In this document: positions 33,862-42,344 of the stretch, piece after piece
How the letters are laid out: every line of letters starts with the position of its first letter
How positions within the stretch are numbered: position 1 is the stretch's first letter
Assembly (NCBI GenBank): GCA_040223615.1
Contig: JAVKFY010000008.1
Location: 62,001-126,000, forward strand
Reading direction: 5' to 3'
DNA length: 64,000 nucleotides
From: JAVKFY01 sp040223615
Lineage (GTDB): Bacteria > Pseudomonadota > Alphaproteobacteria > GCA-2731375
Made by a program: the position numbers and the translations under genes
Notes under the pieces: generated by a model
What the model saw: the letters and a program-made list of their open reading frames with translations, nothing else
Database searches by the model: none
What the model was told of the DNA's origin: nothing

Positions 33862-33959
33862 CGTCACCCCGGACCTGATCCGGGGTCGATATCGAAACCT
33901 GGCGCTGTCATCGCCATGGACCCCGGCTCTGCGCGCTTCGCGCTCCGGTCGGGGTGACG
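33862..33959. repeat. Palindromic intergenic element with inverted ends
   Basis: A 98-bp element bounded by perfect inverted 9-mers CGTCACCCC and GGGGTGACG. An internal hairpin (CCCCGGA, CCTGA loop, TCCGGGG) and a second GC-rich arm pair lie inside. This type of 'GTCACCCCGG...' element is common between genes in Alphaproteobacteria. A diverged relative lies at 63694-63777. Confidence 0.7.
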
Positions 33960-33988
33960 ATGACCGTATGCCATGCGCGGATGGATGG

Positions 33989-34696
33989 TTACCCCAACAA
34001 GATGGAGACGCGCCGGTTCTGCCGGCCTTTCTTTTCGATCTTGCCGACGCTGAGCGCGCCGATCTCGCCGGTGCGGCGTACATGGGTGCCGCCGCAGGGT
34101 TGCAGGTCGCAGCCCTCGACTTCGATCAGCCGCACCCGGCCGGCACCGGCCGGCGGCTTCACCGACATGGTCTTCACCAGGTCGGGCTGGGCCGCCAGTT
34201 CGTCGTCGGTGATCCAGGTCGGGGTCACCGGATGATCGGCGGCGACCAGCGCGTTCAGCTTCTCGCCGATCTCTTCCTTGCTGATCGGCAGTTCGGGCAT
34301 GTCGAAGTCGAGCCGGCCCTTGCCGGCGCTGACCTGACCGCCGGTGACCGGGAAGGTCAGCACGGCCGACAGCAGGTGCAGCGCGGTGTGCACGCGCATG
34401 TGCGAGAAGCGCTGGTCCCAGTCGATCTCGGCGGTCACGGTGGCGCCGACCGGCGGGGCCGTCTCGCCCTCGGCCGGCACGTGAACGACCTCGTCCATGG
34501 TCTCGCCCTTCACCGCGGTCGCGATCGCCACACTGCCGCCGTCCCAGGTCAGGCGGCCGCTGTCGCCGGGCTGGCCGCCGCCGGTGGCGTAGAACACGGT
34601 ACGGTCGAGCAGGATGCCGCCGCGCTCGTTCACGCCCACGACCTTGGCTTCGCAGCTGGTGAGGTAGGCATCGTCGCGGAACAGCAGCTCGGTCAT
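33989..34696 (-). CDS. alaX: Alanyl-tRNA editing protein AlaX
   Basis: A 235-aa stand-alone editing domain homologous to the AlaRS editing region. It deacylates mischarged Ser- or Gly-tRNA(Ala). The zinc motif is H-T-A-L-H in the first half and C-G-G-T-H near residue 196. The N-terminal beta barrel with Y-A-T-G-G-G-Q-P-G-D-S-G marks the longer AlaX-M type. It is 12 nt downstream of cysK on the same strand, so probably co-transcribed with it. Confidence 0.92.
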   Translation of the reverse strand: MTELLFRDDAYLTSCEAKVVGVNERGGILLDRTVFYATGGGQPGDSGRLTWDGGSVAIATAVKGETMDEVVHVPAEGETAPPVGATVTAEIDWDQRFSHMRVHTALHLLSAVLTFPVTGGQVSAGKGRLDFDMPELPISKEEIGEKLNALVAADHPVTPTWITDDELAAQPDLVKTMSVKPPAGAGRVRLIEVEGCDLQPCGGTHVRRTGEIGALSVGKIEKKGRQNRRVSILLG

Positions 34697-34708
34697 CTCA
34701 GGCTCTCC

Positions 34709-35710
<1,002 letters not shown>

Positions 35711-35830
35711 GGTGGTTCCCGGTCTTGCCTGAGCGGCGGCGAGCCGCGAGACTAGCCGCCCGGTGGAGGCCCATCAAGCGGGCCACCGGGCCGCATCATC
35801 ACGTTCATCTGACATGAGGAAGGCTTGGCC

Positions 35831-36478
35831 GTGTTCAAGCTCTATTGGGCACCACGCACCGGCGCCTTCGGCCCGGAAGCGACTCTGCTGGAGGTCGGCG
35901 CGGCATTCGAGGCGGTGCGGGTCGACTACGACAGCGGCGAGCACCAGGGCGACGGCTACCGGGCGCTGAACCCCGCCGGCCAGATCCCCACATTGGTGCT
36001 CGACGACGGCACCGTGCTGACCGAATCCGCCGCGATCTGCCTGTGGCTGGTCGATGCTTTCCCCGACGCCGGCCTGATCCCGCCGGCCGGGACGCCGGCG
36101 CGGGCCACGGTGCTGCGCTGGGTGGTGTTCGGCGCCTGCAACCTTTACGAGAACGTGCTGCGACACTACTACGCGCCGCGCTACACGACCGACCCGGCCG
36201 GGGTCGATGCGGTCAAGGCGGCGGCGCTGCAACGCGTGGAGGCCGGCTTCGACATCGTCGAGGCGGCGATCGGGCCAGGGCCGTTCATGCTCGGCGAGAG
36301 CATTTCCGTCGCCGACATCTATCTGCTGATGCAGGCCTGCTGGCACCCCGACATGCCGGGCTTGCTGGCCAGTCGGCCGAAGCTGGCGCGCCTGTGCCTC
36401 GAAACCGGCCGCCGGCCCGCGGTGGCCGACGCGCTGGAGCGCTACAACATGGCGCGGGACGTGATGCCGGCGGGTTAG
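35831..36478 (+). CDS. Glutathione S-transferase family protein
   Basis: A 215-aa GST with an N-terminal thioredoxin fold (L-Y-W-A-P-R-T-G-A-F, glutathione-contact P-A-G-Q-I-P-T-L and E-S-A-A-I) and an all-helical C-terminal domain containing the N-capping I-S-V-A-D-I-Y motif. GTG at 35831 has an AGGAAGG ribosome site at a 7-nt spacing. An upstream TTG at 35825 is too close to that site. It may detoxify electrophiles; the class is not assignable by eye. Confidence 0.88.
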   Translation: MFKLYWAPRTGAFGPEATLLEVGAAFEAVRVDYDSGEHQGDGYRALNPAGQIPTLVLDDGTVLTESAAICLWLVDAFPDAGLIPPAGTPARATVLRWVVFGACNLYENVLRHYYAPRYTTDPAGVDAVKAAALQRVEAGFDIVEAAIGPGPFMLGESISVADIYLLMQACWHPDMPGLLASRPKLARLCLETGRRPAVADALERYNMARDVMPAG

Positions 36479-36561
36479 TTGCGAGGCGGTCGCAAATGTG
36501 GATTCTTGCCCGCCGCGACCGTCGTTAAGTCGCGGAAAAGCCAACTGTCGCCGTCGGTTGT

Positions 36562-36579
36562 CTAGTCCAACATGACTAG
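36562..36579. promoter_or_regulatory. Operator-like palindrome CTAGTC-N6-GACTAG
   Basis: Perfect 6-bp arms with a 6-nt spacer lie 84 nt after the GST stop. The size suits a dimeric regulator, but no matching regulator was identified in the window. Confidence 0.3.
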
Positions 36580-36819
36580 TGCCGCATCGTCCTGGTCACG
36601 GCGGCGGGCGCACCATCGTCAACGCGTGTGACAGATTCTGCCGCACGTTGCCGGCCTGAAGTCCAGCGGGGCACCGGCAATCGGGCGCATCGGGTGGCTC
36701 GGCCCACTGCCGCCATGGCGTGCTGCCGTGGCACGCCGTCAAGCGACGTGACGGCCGCGCCCGTCATCGGGGTTTCACCGATCCGTCATCGCACCGCCGC
36801 GCGAGCTGCTAAGGCGGTC

Positions 36820-36840
36820 TGTGGATAACTTTGTGGAATC
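36820..36840 (+). promoter_or_regulatory. DnaA-box pair
   Basis: TGTGGATAA at 36820-36828 is a perfect DnaA box (TTATCCACA on the other strand). TGTGGAATC at 36832-36840 is a 6-7/9 partial copy one helical turn away. Only these two were noticed. Confidence 0.4.
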
Positions 36841-36856
36841 CCCGATTTTCCGGGAC

Positions 36857-37480
36857 TCAGTCGAGGCCTTCACGCAGCCGGTCGCGGTTCAGCGCCAGCC
36901 ATTGCAGCGAGACGATGGCCGGGCCGACGACGATGCGGCCCTCGGCCAGCATGGTCATGGCCTGATCGAATGTCGGGACCAGCACGCGGATGTCCTCGCC
37001 TTCCTCGGCCAGGCCATGCACGCCGCCGACGCCGTCGGGCAGCGGGCCGGAGGCGCAGAACAGGATCAGGGTCTCCGAGGTGCCGCCGGGAGAGACGTAG
37101 AAGCGGCTGATCGGCTCCAACGGCCCGGCCAGCGTCACGCCGGCTTCCTCCTCGGCCTCGCGGCGCGCCACGTCCTCCGGCGTCTCCCCGGGGTCGATGA
37201 CGCCGGCGATGACCTCGATGAGCCAGGCCGGCTCCTCGCAGATGTAGGGCGCGATGCGGAACTGCTCGATCAGCACCAGCCGGTCGCTCACCGGATCGTA
37301 GGGCAGCACGCAAACGCCATGTCCACGCTCGAACACCTCACGGCGGATCTCCACCGACCGGTCGCCGGCATAGGTGGCGTGGCGCAGGTGATAGCGGTTC
37401 ATCTGGAAATGGCCGTCGTGGAGCGGCTCGCGGCCGAGCAAGGTTACGGCGTCGGGCCGGTCGGCGGGGTGGTCGCTCAC
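36857..37480 (-). CDS. NUDIX hydrolase, ADP-ribose pyrophosphatase type
   Basis: A 207-aa NUDIX enzyme of the NudF/ADP-ribose pyrophosphatase type. The Nudix box is complete (G-V-I-D-P-G-E ... R-R-E-A-E-E-E-A-G-V), and upstream R-E-V-F-E-R-G-H-G-V-C-V-L-P-Y-D and E-Q-F-R-I-A-P-Y are typical. GTG at 37480 is used because the R-E-P-L-H-D-G-H-F-Q-M segment upstream of the first internal ATG is conserved in this family. It starts 2 nt after the antiporter stop, so the pair is probably one transcript. Confidence 0.88.
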   Translation of the reverse strand: MSDHPADRPDAVTLLGREPLHDGHFQMNRYHLRHATYAGDRSVEIRREVFERGHGVCVLPYDPVSDRLVLIEQFRIAPYICEEPAWLIEVIAGVIDPGETPEDVARREAEEEAGVTLAGPLEPISRFYVSPGGTSETLILFCASGPLPDGVGGVHGLAEEGEDIRVLVPTFDQAMTMLAEGRIVVGPAIVSLQWLALNRDRLREGLD

Positions 37481-37482
37481 GC

Positions 37483-38763
37483 TCAGTGACCCGAAGCTTC
37501 GATCCGGTCGGCACTGGGCACGATGCGACGCACCAGCAGGCCGATGGTCAGGCCCTGGACCACGATGGAGAACACCACCACGGCATAGCAGGCGGTGAGC
37601 AGCGGGTCGCGGAACTCGCTGGCCGGCAGGCTGAGCGCCAGGGCCACAGAGATGCCGCCGCGCAGGCCGCCCCAGGTCAGCACCCGGATCGCGCCCTTGG
37701 TGAATTCCTGGAACATGCCAAGCCCGCGGATTGGCAGGCCGACGGCGATGAAGCGGGCCAGCAGCACGATCGGGATCGCCATGAGGCCGGCGAGGATGTG
37801 GCTGCCGACCAGCGTCAGGATCAGCACCTCCAGCCCGATCAGCAGGAACAGCACCGCGTTCAGGATCTCGTCGATCAGGGTCCAGAAGTTCGACAGGCGC
37901 TCGCGGGTGGTGTCGCTCATCGCCAGCCGGGTGCCGTGGTTGCCGATCAGCAGGCCGGCGACCACCACCGCGATCGGCCCGGACAGGTGCAGGGCGGTCG
38001 CGACCTGGTAGGTGCCGGTGACCAGCGCCAGGGTGACGATGACCTCCAGGTTGTGCTCGTCGATGGTGCGGATGACGTAGAACGCCAGTGCGCCGGTCAG
38101 CAGGCCGAGCAGGCCGCCGCCGACCGCCTCCTGCAGCAGCAGCCAGGTGATCGCCCCGGCGCTGGCCTCGTCGCCGTTGCCGCCGCCGGCGGCGATGCCG
38201 GCCAGGATCAGGAAGATGACCACGCCGACGCCGTCGTTGAACAGGCTCTCGCCGGCGATCTTGGCCTCCAGTGCCGGCGGCACCTTGGCGGTCTTCAGGA
38301 TGCCGAGCACGGCCACCGGGTCGGTCGGCGAGATCAGCGAGCCGAACACCAGGCAGTAGATGAACGGCACCTCCAGCCCGACCAGCCGGAACACGCCCCA
38401 CATCGCCGCGCCGACCAGGAAGGTCGAGAGCACGACGCCGAAGGTGGCCATGGTGGCGATGGCGGCGGCGCGCTGGCGAAGTTGGCCGAGGTCGACGTGC
38501 AGCGCGCCGGCGAACAGCAAGAAGCTCAGCATGCCCTGCAGCAGCACGTCGGCGAAATCGAGCTCGCTGAGCGCGCCGCCAATCTGTCCGGCGATGTTGA
38601 TGCCGGGCATCACGCCCTCCAGCGCCAGCAAGCCGAGCGAGGAGGCGAGCGCGATCAGCACCAGGCCGATGGTCGACGGCAGCTTCAGCCAGTGATAGTT
38701 GATGGCACCGAATATCGCCGCCAGCACCAGCAGCGTGGCGACCGCGTTCAAGCCGTCGATCAT
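37483..38763 (-). CDS. Na+/H+ antiporter, CPA1 (NhaP/NhaK-like) family
   Basis: A 426-aa polytopic membrane protein with about 12 hydrophobic segments. Transport-site motifs are visible: S-P-T-D-P-V-A-V near residue 146 and G-E-S-L-F-N-D-G-V-G-V-V near 171, containing the N-D pair typical of electroneutral CPA1 exchangers. W-G-G-L-R-G-G-I-S near residue 342 matches the conserved Arg region. The C-terminus is short, without a TrkA-C or cyclic-nucleotide domain. It exchanges cytoplasmic Na+ (or K+) for H+. Confidence 0.92.
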   Translation of the reverse strand: MIDGLNAVATLLVLAAIFGAINYHWLKLPSTIGLVLIALASSLGLLALEGVMPGINIAGQIGGALSELDFADVLLQGMLSFLLFAGALHVDLGQLRQRAAAIATMATFGVVLSTFLVGAAMWGVFRLVGLEVPFIYCLVFGSLISPTDPVAVLGILKTAKVPPALEAKIAGESLFNDGVGVVIFLILAGIAAGGGNGDEASAGAITWLLLQEAVGGGLLGLLTGALAFYVIRTIDEHNLEVIVTLALVTGTYQVATALHLSGPIAVVVAGLLIGNHGTRLAMSDTTRERLSNFWTLIDEILNAVLFLLIGLEVLILTLVGSHILAGLMAIPIVLLARFIAVGLPIRGLGMFQEFTKGAIRVLTWGGLRGGISVALALSLPASEFRDPLLTACYAVVVFSIVVQGLTIGLLVRRIVPSADRIEASGH

Positions 38764-38793
38764 GGGCGTTGGCTCATGGCAGGGCCTCGATCC

Positions 38794-39108
38794 TCAGTTC
38801 ATGGCGCGGCGACGGGCCAGGTAGCGGCCGTCGTCCAGCGCCTCGAAAAAGTCCTGCACCTGGGGGTGGACGATCGGCTCGCCGGTGTCGTCCAGGTCCA
38901 GGTTCTGCTCGGCGACATAGGTCGTGTGTACCGCATCGTGCACCAGCACGTGGTACCAGGGTCGGTCTTTGGGCGGGCGGCTGCGGGCCATGCGCTGATA
39001 CCACTCGTCGCTGCCGGAAAACACCGGATCGACATCGAAGATCACCCCGCGATAGCCGAACAGCTTGTGCCGGATGACCTGGCCGATGGCGAACTGTGCC
39101 TGCGCCAT
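38794..39108 (-). CDS. hspQ: Heat shock protein HspQ
   Basis: A 104-aa HspQ/YccV-family protein (hemimethylated-DNA-binding fold). In enterobacteria it is a Lon specificity factor and affects DnaA stability. Hallmarks are F-A-I-G-Q-V-I-R-H-K-L-F-G-Y-R-G-V-I-F-D-V-D-P and P-W-Y-H-V-L-V-H. It sits 30 nt upstream of the antiporter gene on the same strand and has its own divergent promoter space toward the DUF4864 gene. Confidence 0.92.
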   Translation of the reverse strand: MAQAQFAIGQVIRHKLFGYRGVIFDVDPVFSGSDEWYQRMARSRPPKDRPWYHVLVHDAVHTTYVAEQNLDLDDTGEPIVHPQVQDFFEALDDGRYLARRRAMN

Positions 39109-39213
39109 CGTCGCGACCCCGATGTTTCAGACGGGTAACCGGGACTGGACGTTGGCCGATTACGCGCCATCTCCTAACACAACCCGGCGCGGCGCCGCGA
39201 CAGGAGAACCGAT

Positions 39214-39642
39214 ATGCGCCAGATGCTAGCCATTTGCCTGCTGATTTGCGGGCTTGCAGGGCCGACAATGGCCGCTGATGACCTGCCGACGCAGGCCGAT
39301 CAGGCGGCGATTCGCGGTGTCATCGAGGGCCAGATCGAGGCGTTCAGGCGCGACGACGGCGCCGCTGCCTTCGGCTATGCCGCGCCGATGATCCAGTCGA
39401 TGTTCGGCGATCCCGACAATTTCATGCGCATGGTGCGCACCGGGTATCCGCAGGTCTATCGGCCGCGCAGCTTCGAGTTCCGCGACATGCGGATGGTCGG
39501 CGACCGGCTGATCCAGTCGGTACTGGTCATCGGGCCGAAAGGGGTGCCGGTGCTGGCGCTTTACGAGATGAAACAGCAGCCGGACGGCACCTGGCGCATC
39601 GCCGGTTGCACCCTGGCGGCGCTGTCCGACAAGGCGGTTTAG
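39214..39642 (+). CDS. DUF4864-family exported protein
   Basis: A 142-aa protein with a 20-residue signal peptide (M-L-A-I-C-L-L-I-C-G-L-A-G-P-T-M-A-A) and an NTF2-like body. The segment I-E-G-Q-I-E-A-F-R-R-D-D-G-A-A-A-F is characteristic of DUF4864, as is M-R-M-V-G-D-R. A good AGGAGA ribosome site precedes the ATG. The function is unknown. It ends 52 nt before the sigma-E-like promoter of the chrR operon, so it is probably a separate unit. Confidence 0.85.
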   Translation: MRQMLAICLLICGLAGPTMAADDLPTQADQAAIRGVIEGQIEAFRRDDGAAAFGYAAPMIQSMFGDPDNFMRMVRTGYPQVYRPRSFEFRDMRMVGDRLIQSVLVIGPKGVPVLALYEMKQQPDGTWRIAGCTLAALSDKAV

Positions 39643-39693
39643 CTATCGCCGACGCGTAAACGTAGGAAAAACACTTTCCGGTTCAAGATCGAA

Positions 39694-39723
39694 TGATCCA
39701 GTTTGTGAGCGCCGCCGTATAAA
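39694..39723 (+). promoter_or_regulatory. Predicted RpoE (sigma-E, ECF11-type) promoter of the chrR operon
   Basis: TGATCC (39694-39699), an 18-nt spacer, then TATAAA (39718-39723). TGATCC with this spacing is the -35 element I recall for Rhodobacter sphaeroides RpoE promoters. Transcription would start near 39730, about 70 nt before the chrR ATG. Confidence 0.65.
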
Positions 39724-39801
39724 CGGGCTGAAGAGGGTGCGTCACATCGAGACGCAAGTATGCACGTAAGTGCGAGTGCTAATACTGTTGGAGTTGGCAT
39801 C

Positions 39802-40464
39802 ATGACCGGTCTGGCGCAAGGACCGTCTCACCATATCCCCGACGTCGTGCTGATGGACTATGCCGCGGGCAACGTCCAGGAGGCGCTGGCGCTGCTGGTG
39901 GCGACGCATCTGGCGATGTGCCCGGCGTGCCGCACCGAGTTGCGCGAGATCGAGCTGATCGGCGGCGCGCTGCTGCAGGAGCTGGATACCGCGGCGGTTG
40001 TCGGCGAGTTGCCGATGAGCGAACCGTTCACGCTGGCGCCGGAACCGGCGACGCGCCGGTCCGCGGAATCCGCGATGCCGATCGAACTGCCACGACCGCT
40101 GCGCGACTATGTCGGCGGCGACCTCGCGGCGCTGGACTGGCGCTCGGGCCTGCGCGGGGTTCAGGAATGCGTGCTCGGGACCGGGCCGCACGGCATCAAG
40201 TCGGCGTTGCTTTGCATCCAGCCGGGCCGGCAGGTGCCGAACCACACGCACATGGGCGACGAATACACGCTGGTGTTGCAGGGCGGGTTCTCCGACCAGG
40301 CCGGGCAGTACCTGCCGGGCGACGTGGCGGTGGCTGACAGTTCCGTCACGCACCGGCCGGTGGCGGACGCGCACGAGCCGTGCCTGTGCCTGACCGCGAC
40401 GGACGCGCCCCTGCAGTTGACCGGTCCGATCGGCTGGCTGGTCAACCCATTCCTGCGCCGCTAG
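39802..40464 (+). CDS. chrR: ChrR-type zinc anti-sigma factor with C-terminal cupin
   Basis: A 220-aa protein combining an anti-sigma domain and a cupin. The zinc anti-sigma motif H36-x3-C40-x2-C43 is complete, with H10/H11 available as fourth ligand. The cupin keeps H148, H150, E154 and H184, matching the metal site of Rhodobacter ChrR that is needed for release of RpoE by singlet oxygen. ATG at 39802 begins the conserved anti-sigma domain. Normally rpoE lies directly upstream, but here it does not. A TGATCC-type promoter precedes it, implying the usual feedback control by RpoE. Confidence 0.88.
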   Translation: MTGLAQGPSHHIPDVVLMDYAAGNVQEALALLVATHLAMCPACRTELREIELIGGALLQELDTAAVVGELPMSEPFTLAPEPATRRSAESAMPIELPRPLRDYVGGDLAALDWRSGLRGVQECVLGTGPHGIKSALLCIQPGRQVPNHTHMGDEYTLVLQGGFSDQAGQYLPGDVAVADSSVTHRPVADAHEPCLCLTATDAPLQLTGPIGWLVNPFLRR

Positions 40465-40500
40465 TTTCTAGGCGCCGAACGAGTCGGCGGGAGGTTGCCC

Positions 40501-41169
40501 ATGGTGTCCTTCTTCGGTCGCGTGGCGCTGATCGTGCTGCTGGCCTGCGGGCCCGCGCAGGCGGCGGTGCCCGACGATGGCGAACTGGTCTTTGACATCA
40601 TCCGCAATGGCGACCCGATCGGCACGCACCGGTTCCGGTTCGAGCGCGCCGGCGAACGGGTCGACGTTGCCATCGACATTCAGATCAAGGTGAAGGTGCT
40701 GCTGCTGACGGTCTACGACTACCAGCACAGCAATCGCGAGACCTGGGAGAATGGGCAACTGGTGCGCCTGCTGACCCAGACCGACGACAATGGCGACCCG
40801 CACAGGGTCGACGGGCAACTAACCCCGGCCGGCTTCAAGGTGGTCAGCGAGGCCAATCAGCACGTGATGGCCGAGCCGGTGATACCGACCAGCTACTGGC
40901 GCACGGACACGGTCAATGCGCGCCAGATGCTGAACACCCAGACTGGCGAGCTGATGAACGTCACCATCACGCCGGGCAGCGAGACCCGCATCAAGGCGCG
41001 GGGCCAGGAGATCGAGGCCCGGCACTACGTGATCAGCGGCGACCTGGATCTGGAGATCTGGTACGACGCCGACGACGTGCTGGTCGGCCTGCGCTTCGCC
41101 GGCAGCGACGGCTCGGTGATCGAATATTCGTTGCGGCCGCCGTCGCAGACCACCGCCCGGGGCGGCTGA
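40501..41169 (+). CDS. Exported DUF6134-like protein in the chrR operon
   Basis: A 222-aa protein with a signal peptide (residues 1-21, ending A-Q-A-A). The body is beta-rich, starting E-L-V-F-D-I-I-R-N-G-D-P-I-G-T-H-R-F-R-F, the pattern of DUF6134/DUF3108-like periplasmic proteins. ATG at 40501 has a GGGAGG site 6 nt away. It follows chrR by 36 nt and abuts the SDR gene with no gap. The role is unknown; it may shield or carry a lipid product in the periplasm. Confidence 0.75.
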   Translation: MVSFFGRVALIVLLACGPAQAAVPDDGELVFDIIRNGDPIGTHRFRFERAGERVDVAIDIQIKVKVLLLTVYDYQHSNRETWENGQLVRLLTQTDDNGDPHRVDGQLTPAGFKVVSEANQHVMAEPVIPTSYWRTDTVNARQMLNTQTGELMNVTITPGSETRIKARGQEIEARHYVISGDLDLEIWYDADDVLVGLRFAGSDGSVIEYSLRPPSQTTARGG

Positions 41170-41916
41170 GTGACCGGCAAGGTCGTCTGGATCACCGGCG
41201 CCAGCTCAGGCATCGGGCAGGCCGCCGCATTGGAACTGGCCCGCCGTGGCGAGCGGGTCTGCATTTCGGCGCGCGGCGGCCGCGCCCTGGAAGAGCTGGC
41301 GCAGGACCACGCCAACCTGCGCGCCTATGCCGTCGACGTGACCGACGCGACCGCGATGGCCGAGACCGCTGCCGCCATCGCCGAGGCCGAAGGCCCGATC
41401 GACATTGCCGTGTTCAATGCCGGCATCCACCGGCCGGTGACGCCGGAGCGCTTCGATCCTGCGACCTTCCGCACCCTGCTCGACGTGAACGTGATGGGCG
41501 TGGTGAATGGGATCGGCGCGGTGCTGCCGGCGATGCGCGAGCGGCGGGCCGGGCGGATCGCCATCGTCTCGTCCGTGGCCGGCTATTCCGGGCTGCCGAC
41601 CGCGTCGGCCTATGGCGCCACCAAGGCGGCGCTGATCAACATGGCCGAGTCGCTCAAGCTCGACCTGGACAGTCACGGGATCAAGGTGCAACTGATCTGT
41701 CCCGGCTTCGTGAAGACTCCGGCGACCGACCGCAACCCGTTCCCGATGCCGTTCCTGATGGAGGCCGAGGATGCGGCGCGACGGATCGCCGACGGGCTGG
41801 CGGGCGACGCCTTCGAGATCACCTTTCCACGCCGCTTCACCTGGCAGCTCAAGGTGCTTCGGATGCTGCCCTACCGGTTCTACTTCTGGCTCATCCACAA
41901 GCAGACCGGCCTGTGA
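41170..41916 (+). CDS. Short-chain dehydrogenase/reductase (SDR)
   Basis: A 248-aa classical SDR. The NAD(P)-binding motif T-G-A-S-S-G-I-G lies near residue 10, N-A-G near 84, the catalytic Ser in V-S-S-V-A-G, and the Y-x3-K pair in S-A-Y-G-A-T-K. The C-terminus ends in an amphipathic, Tyr/Trp-rich stretch (L-P-Y-R-F-Y-F-W-L-I) suited to membrane contact. The GTG start at 41170 directly follows the previous stop. Co-expression with chrR suggests reduction of an oxidised lipid or aldehyde. Confidence 0.9.
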   Translation: MTGKVVWITGASSGIGQAAALELARRGERVCISARGGRALEELAQDHANLRAYAVDVTDATAMAETAAAIAEAEGPIDIAVFNAGIHRPVTPERFDPATFRTLLDVNVMGVVNGIGAVLPAMRERRAGRIAIVSSVAGYSGLPTASAYGATKAALINMAESLKLDLDSHGIKVQLICPGFVKTPATDRNPFPMPFLMEAEDAARRIADGLAGDAFEITFPRRFTWQLKVLRMLPYRFYFWLIHKQTGL

Positions 41917-42344
41917 CCGCCGACGCGGCGGCCCGCTACCAGCGCTTTTTCGAGGGCCTGAACCCAACGACGGTCGGCGATCTGCGCCAACTGGCGGCGC
42001 CCGACATGCGCTTCGTCGATCCGTTCAACGACGTCACCGGCGTCGGCAAGGTCATCAAGGTGCTGGCCGCCGGGTTCGAGGACGCGGAGGACCTGCGATT
42101 TGAGTTCGCCGACCGGGCCGCCGGCCGTCCGGGGGTCTGGTACTACCGCTGGCGCTGCTCGTTTCGGCCCAGGAGCCTGTCCGGCGAATGGGTGCTGGAG
42201 GGCATGAGCGAGGTGTCGTTCGACGCCGAGGGCCGGGTGGTGGAACACCTCGACCATTGGGATTCCGGCAGCCAGTTCTATGCCCGGATCCCGGTGCTGC
42301 GGTGGTTCATCGGCCTCATTCGCCGGCGCCTGCGGGTCGACTAG
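41913..42344 (+). CDS. NTF2-like/SnoaL-like protein
   Basis: A 143-aa member of the nuclear-transport-factor-2-like (SnoaL) superfamily. It has an N-terminal helix with Y-Q-R-F-F-E-G-L and a conserved D-M-R-F-V-D-P-F-N-D-V-T-G segment, and ends with H-L-D-H-W-D-S-G-S-Q-F-Y. Members bind or isomerise small hydrophobic molecules. The GTG start forms a GTGA overlap with the SDR gene. It is the last gene of the chrR operon and overlaps the convergent transporter gene by 29 nt. Confidence 0.83.
   Translation: MTADAAARYQRFFEGLNPTTVGDLRQLAAPDMRFVDPFNDVTGVGKVIKVLAAGFEDAEDLRFEFADRAAGRPGVWYYRWRCSFRPRSLSGEWVLEGMSEVSFDAEGRVVEHLDHWDSGSQFYARIPVLRWFIGLIRRRLRVD

Larger units (their letters stand above)
36479..36856. 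other. 378-bp gene-less region with palindrome and DnaA-box-like sites
   Basis: No credible gene was found here. It contains an operator-like palindrome (36562-36579) and DnaA-box-like sites next to the NUDIX gene (36820-36840). The short open frames are Arg/Ala-rich and lack a ribosome site. Confidence 0.55.

Noticed and set aside
33878..33907. TGATCC inside the palindromic repeat as a promoter
   Set aside because: It is part of the repeat's hairpin arm, and no TA element follows at 18 nt.
33862..33959. CRISPR-like repeat
   Set aside because: A single palindromic unit without regularly spaced copies or spacers.
36628..36828. A 66-codon plus-strand gene in the gap before the NUDIX gene
   Set aside because: Arg/Ala/Thr-rich, no ribosome site, no recognisable motif, and it runs over the DnaA-like box.
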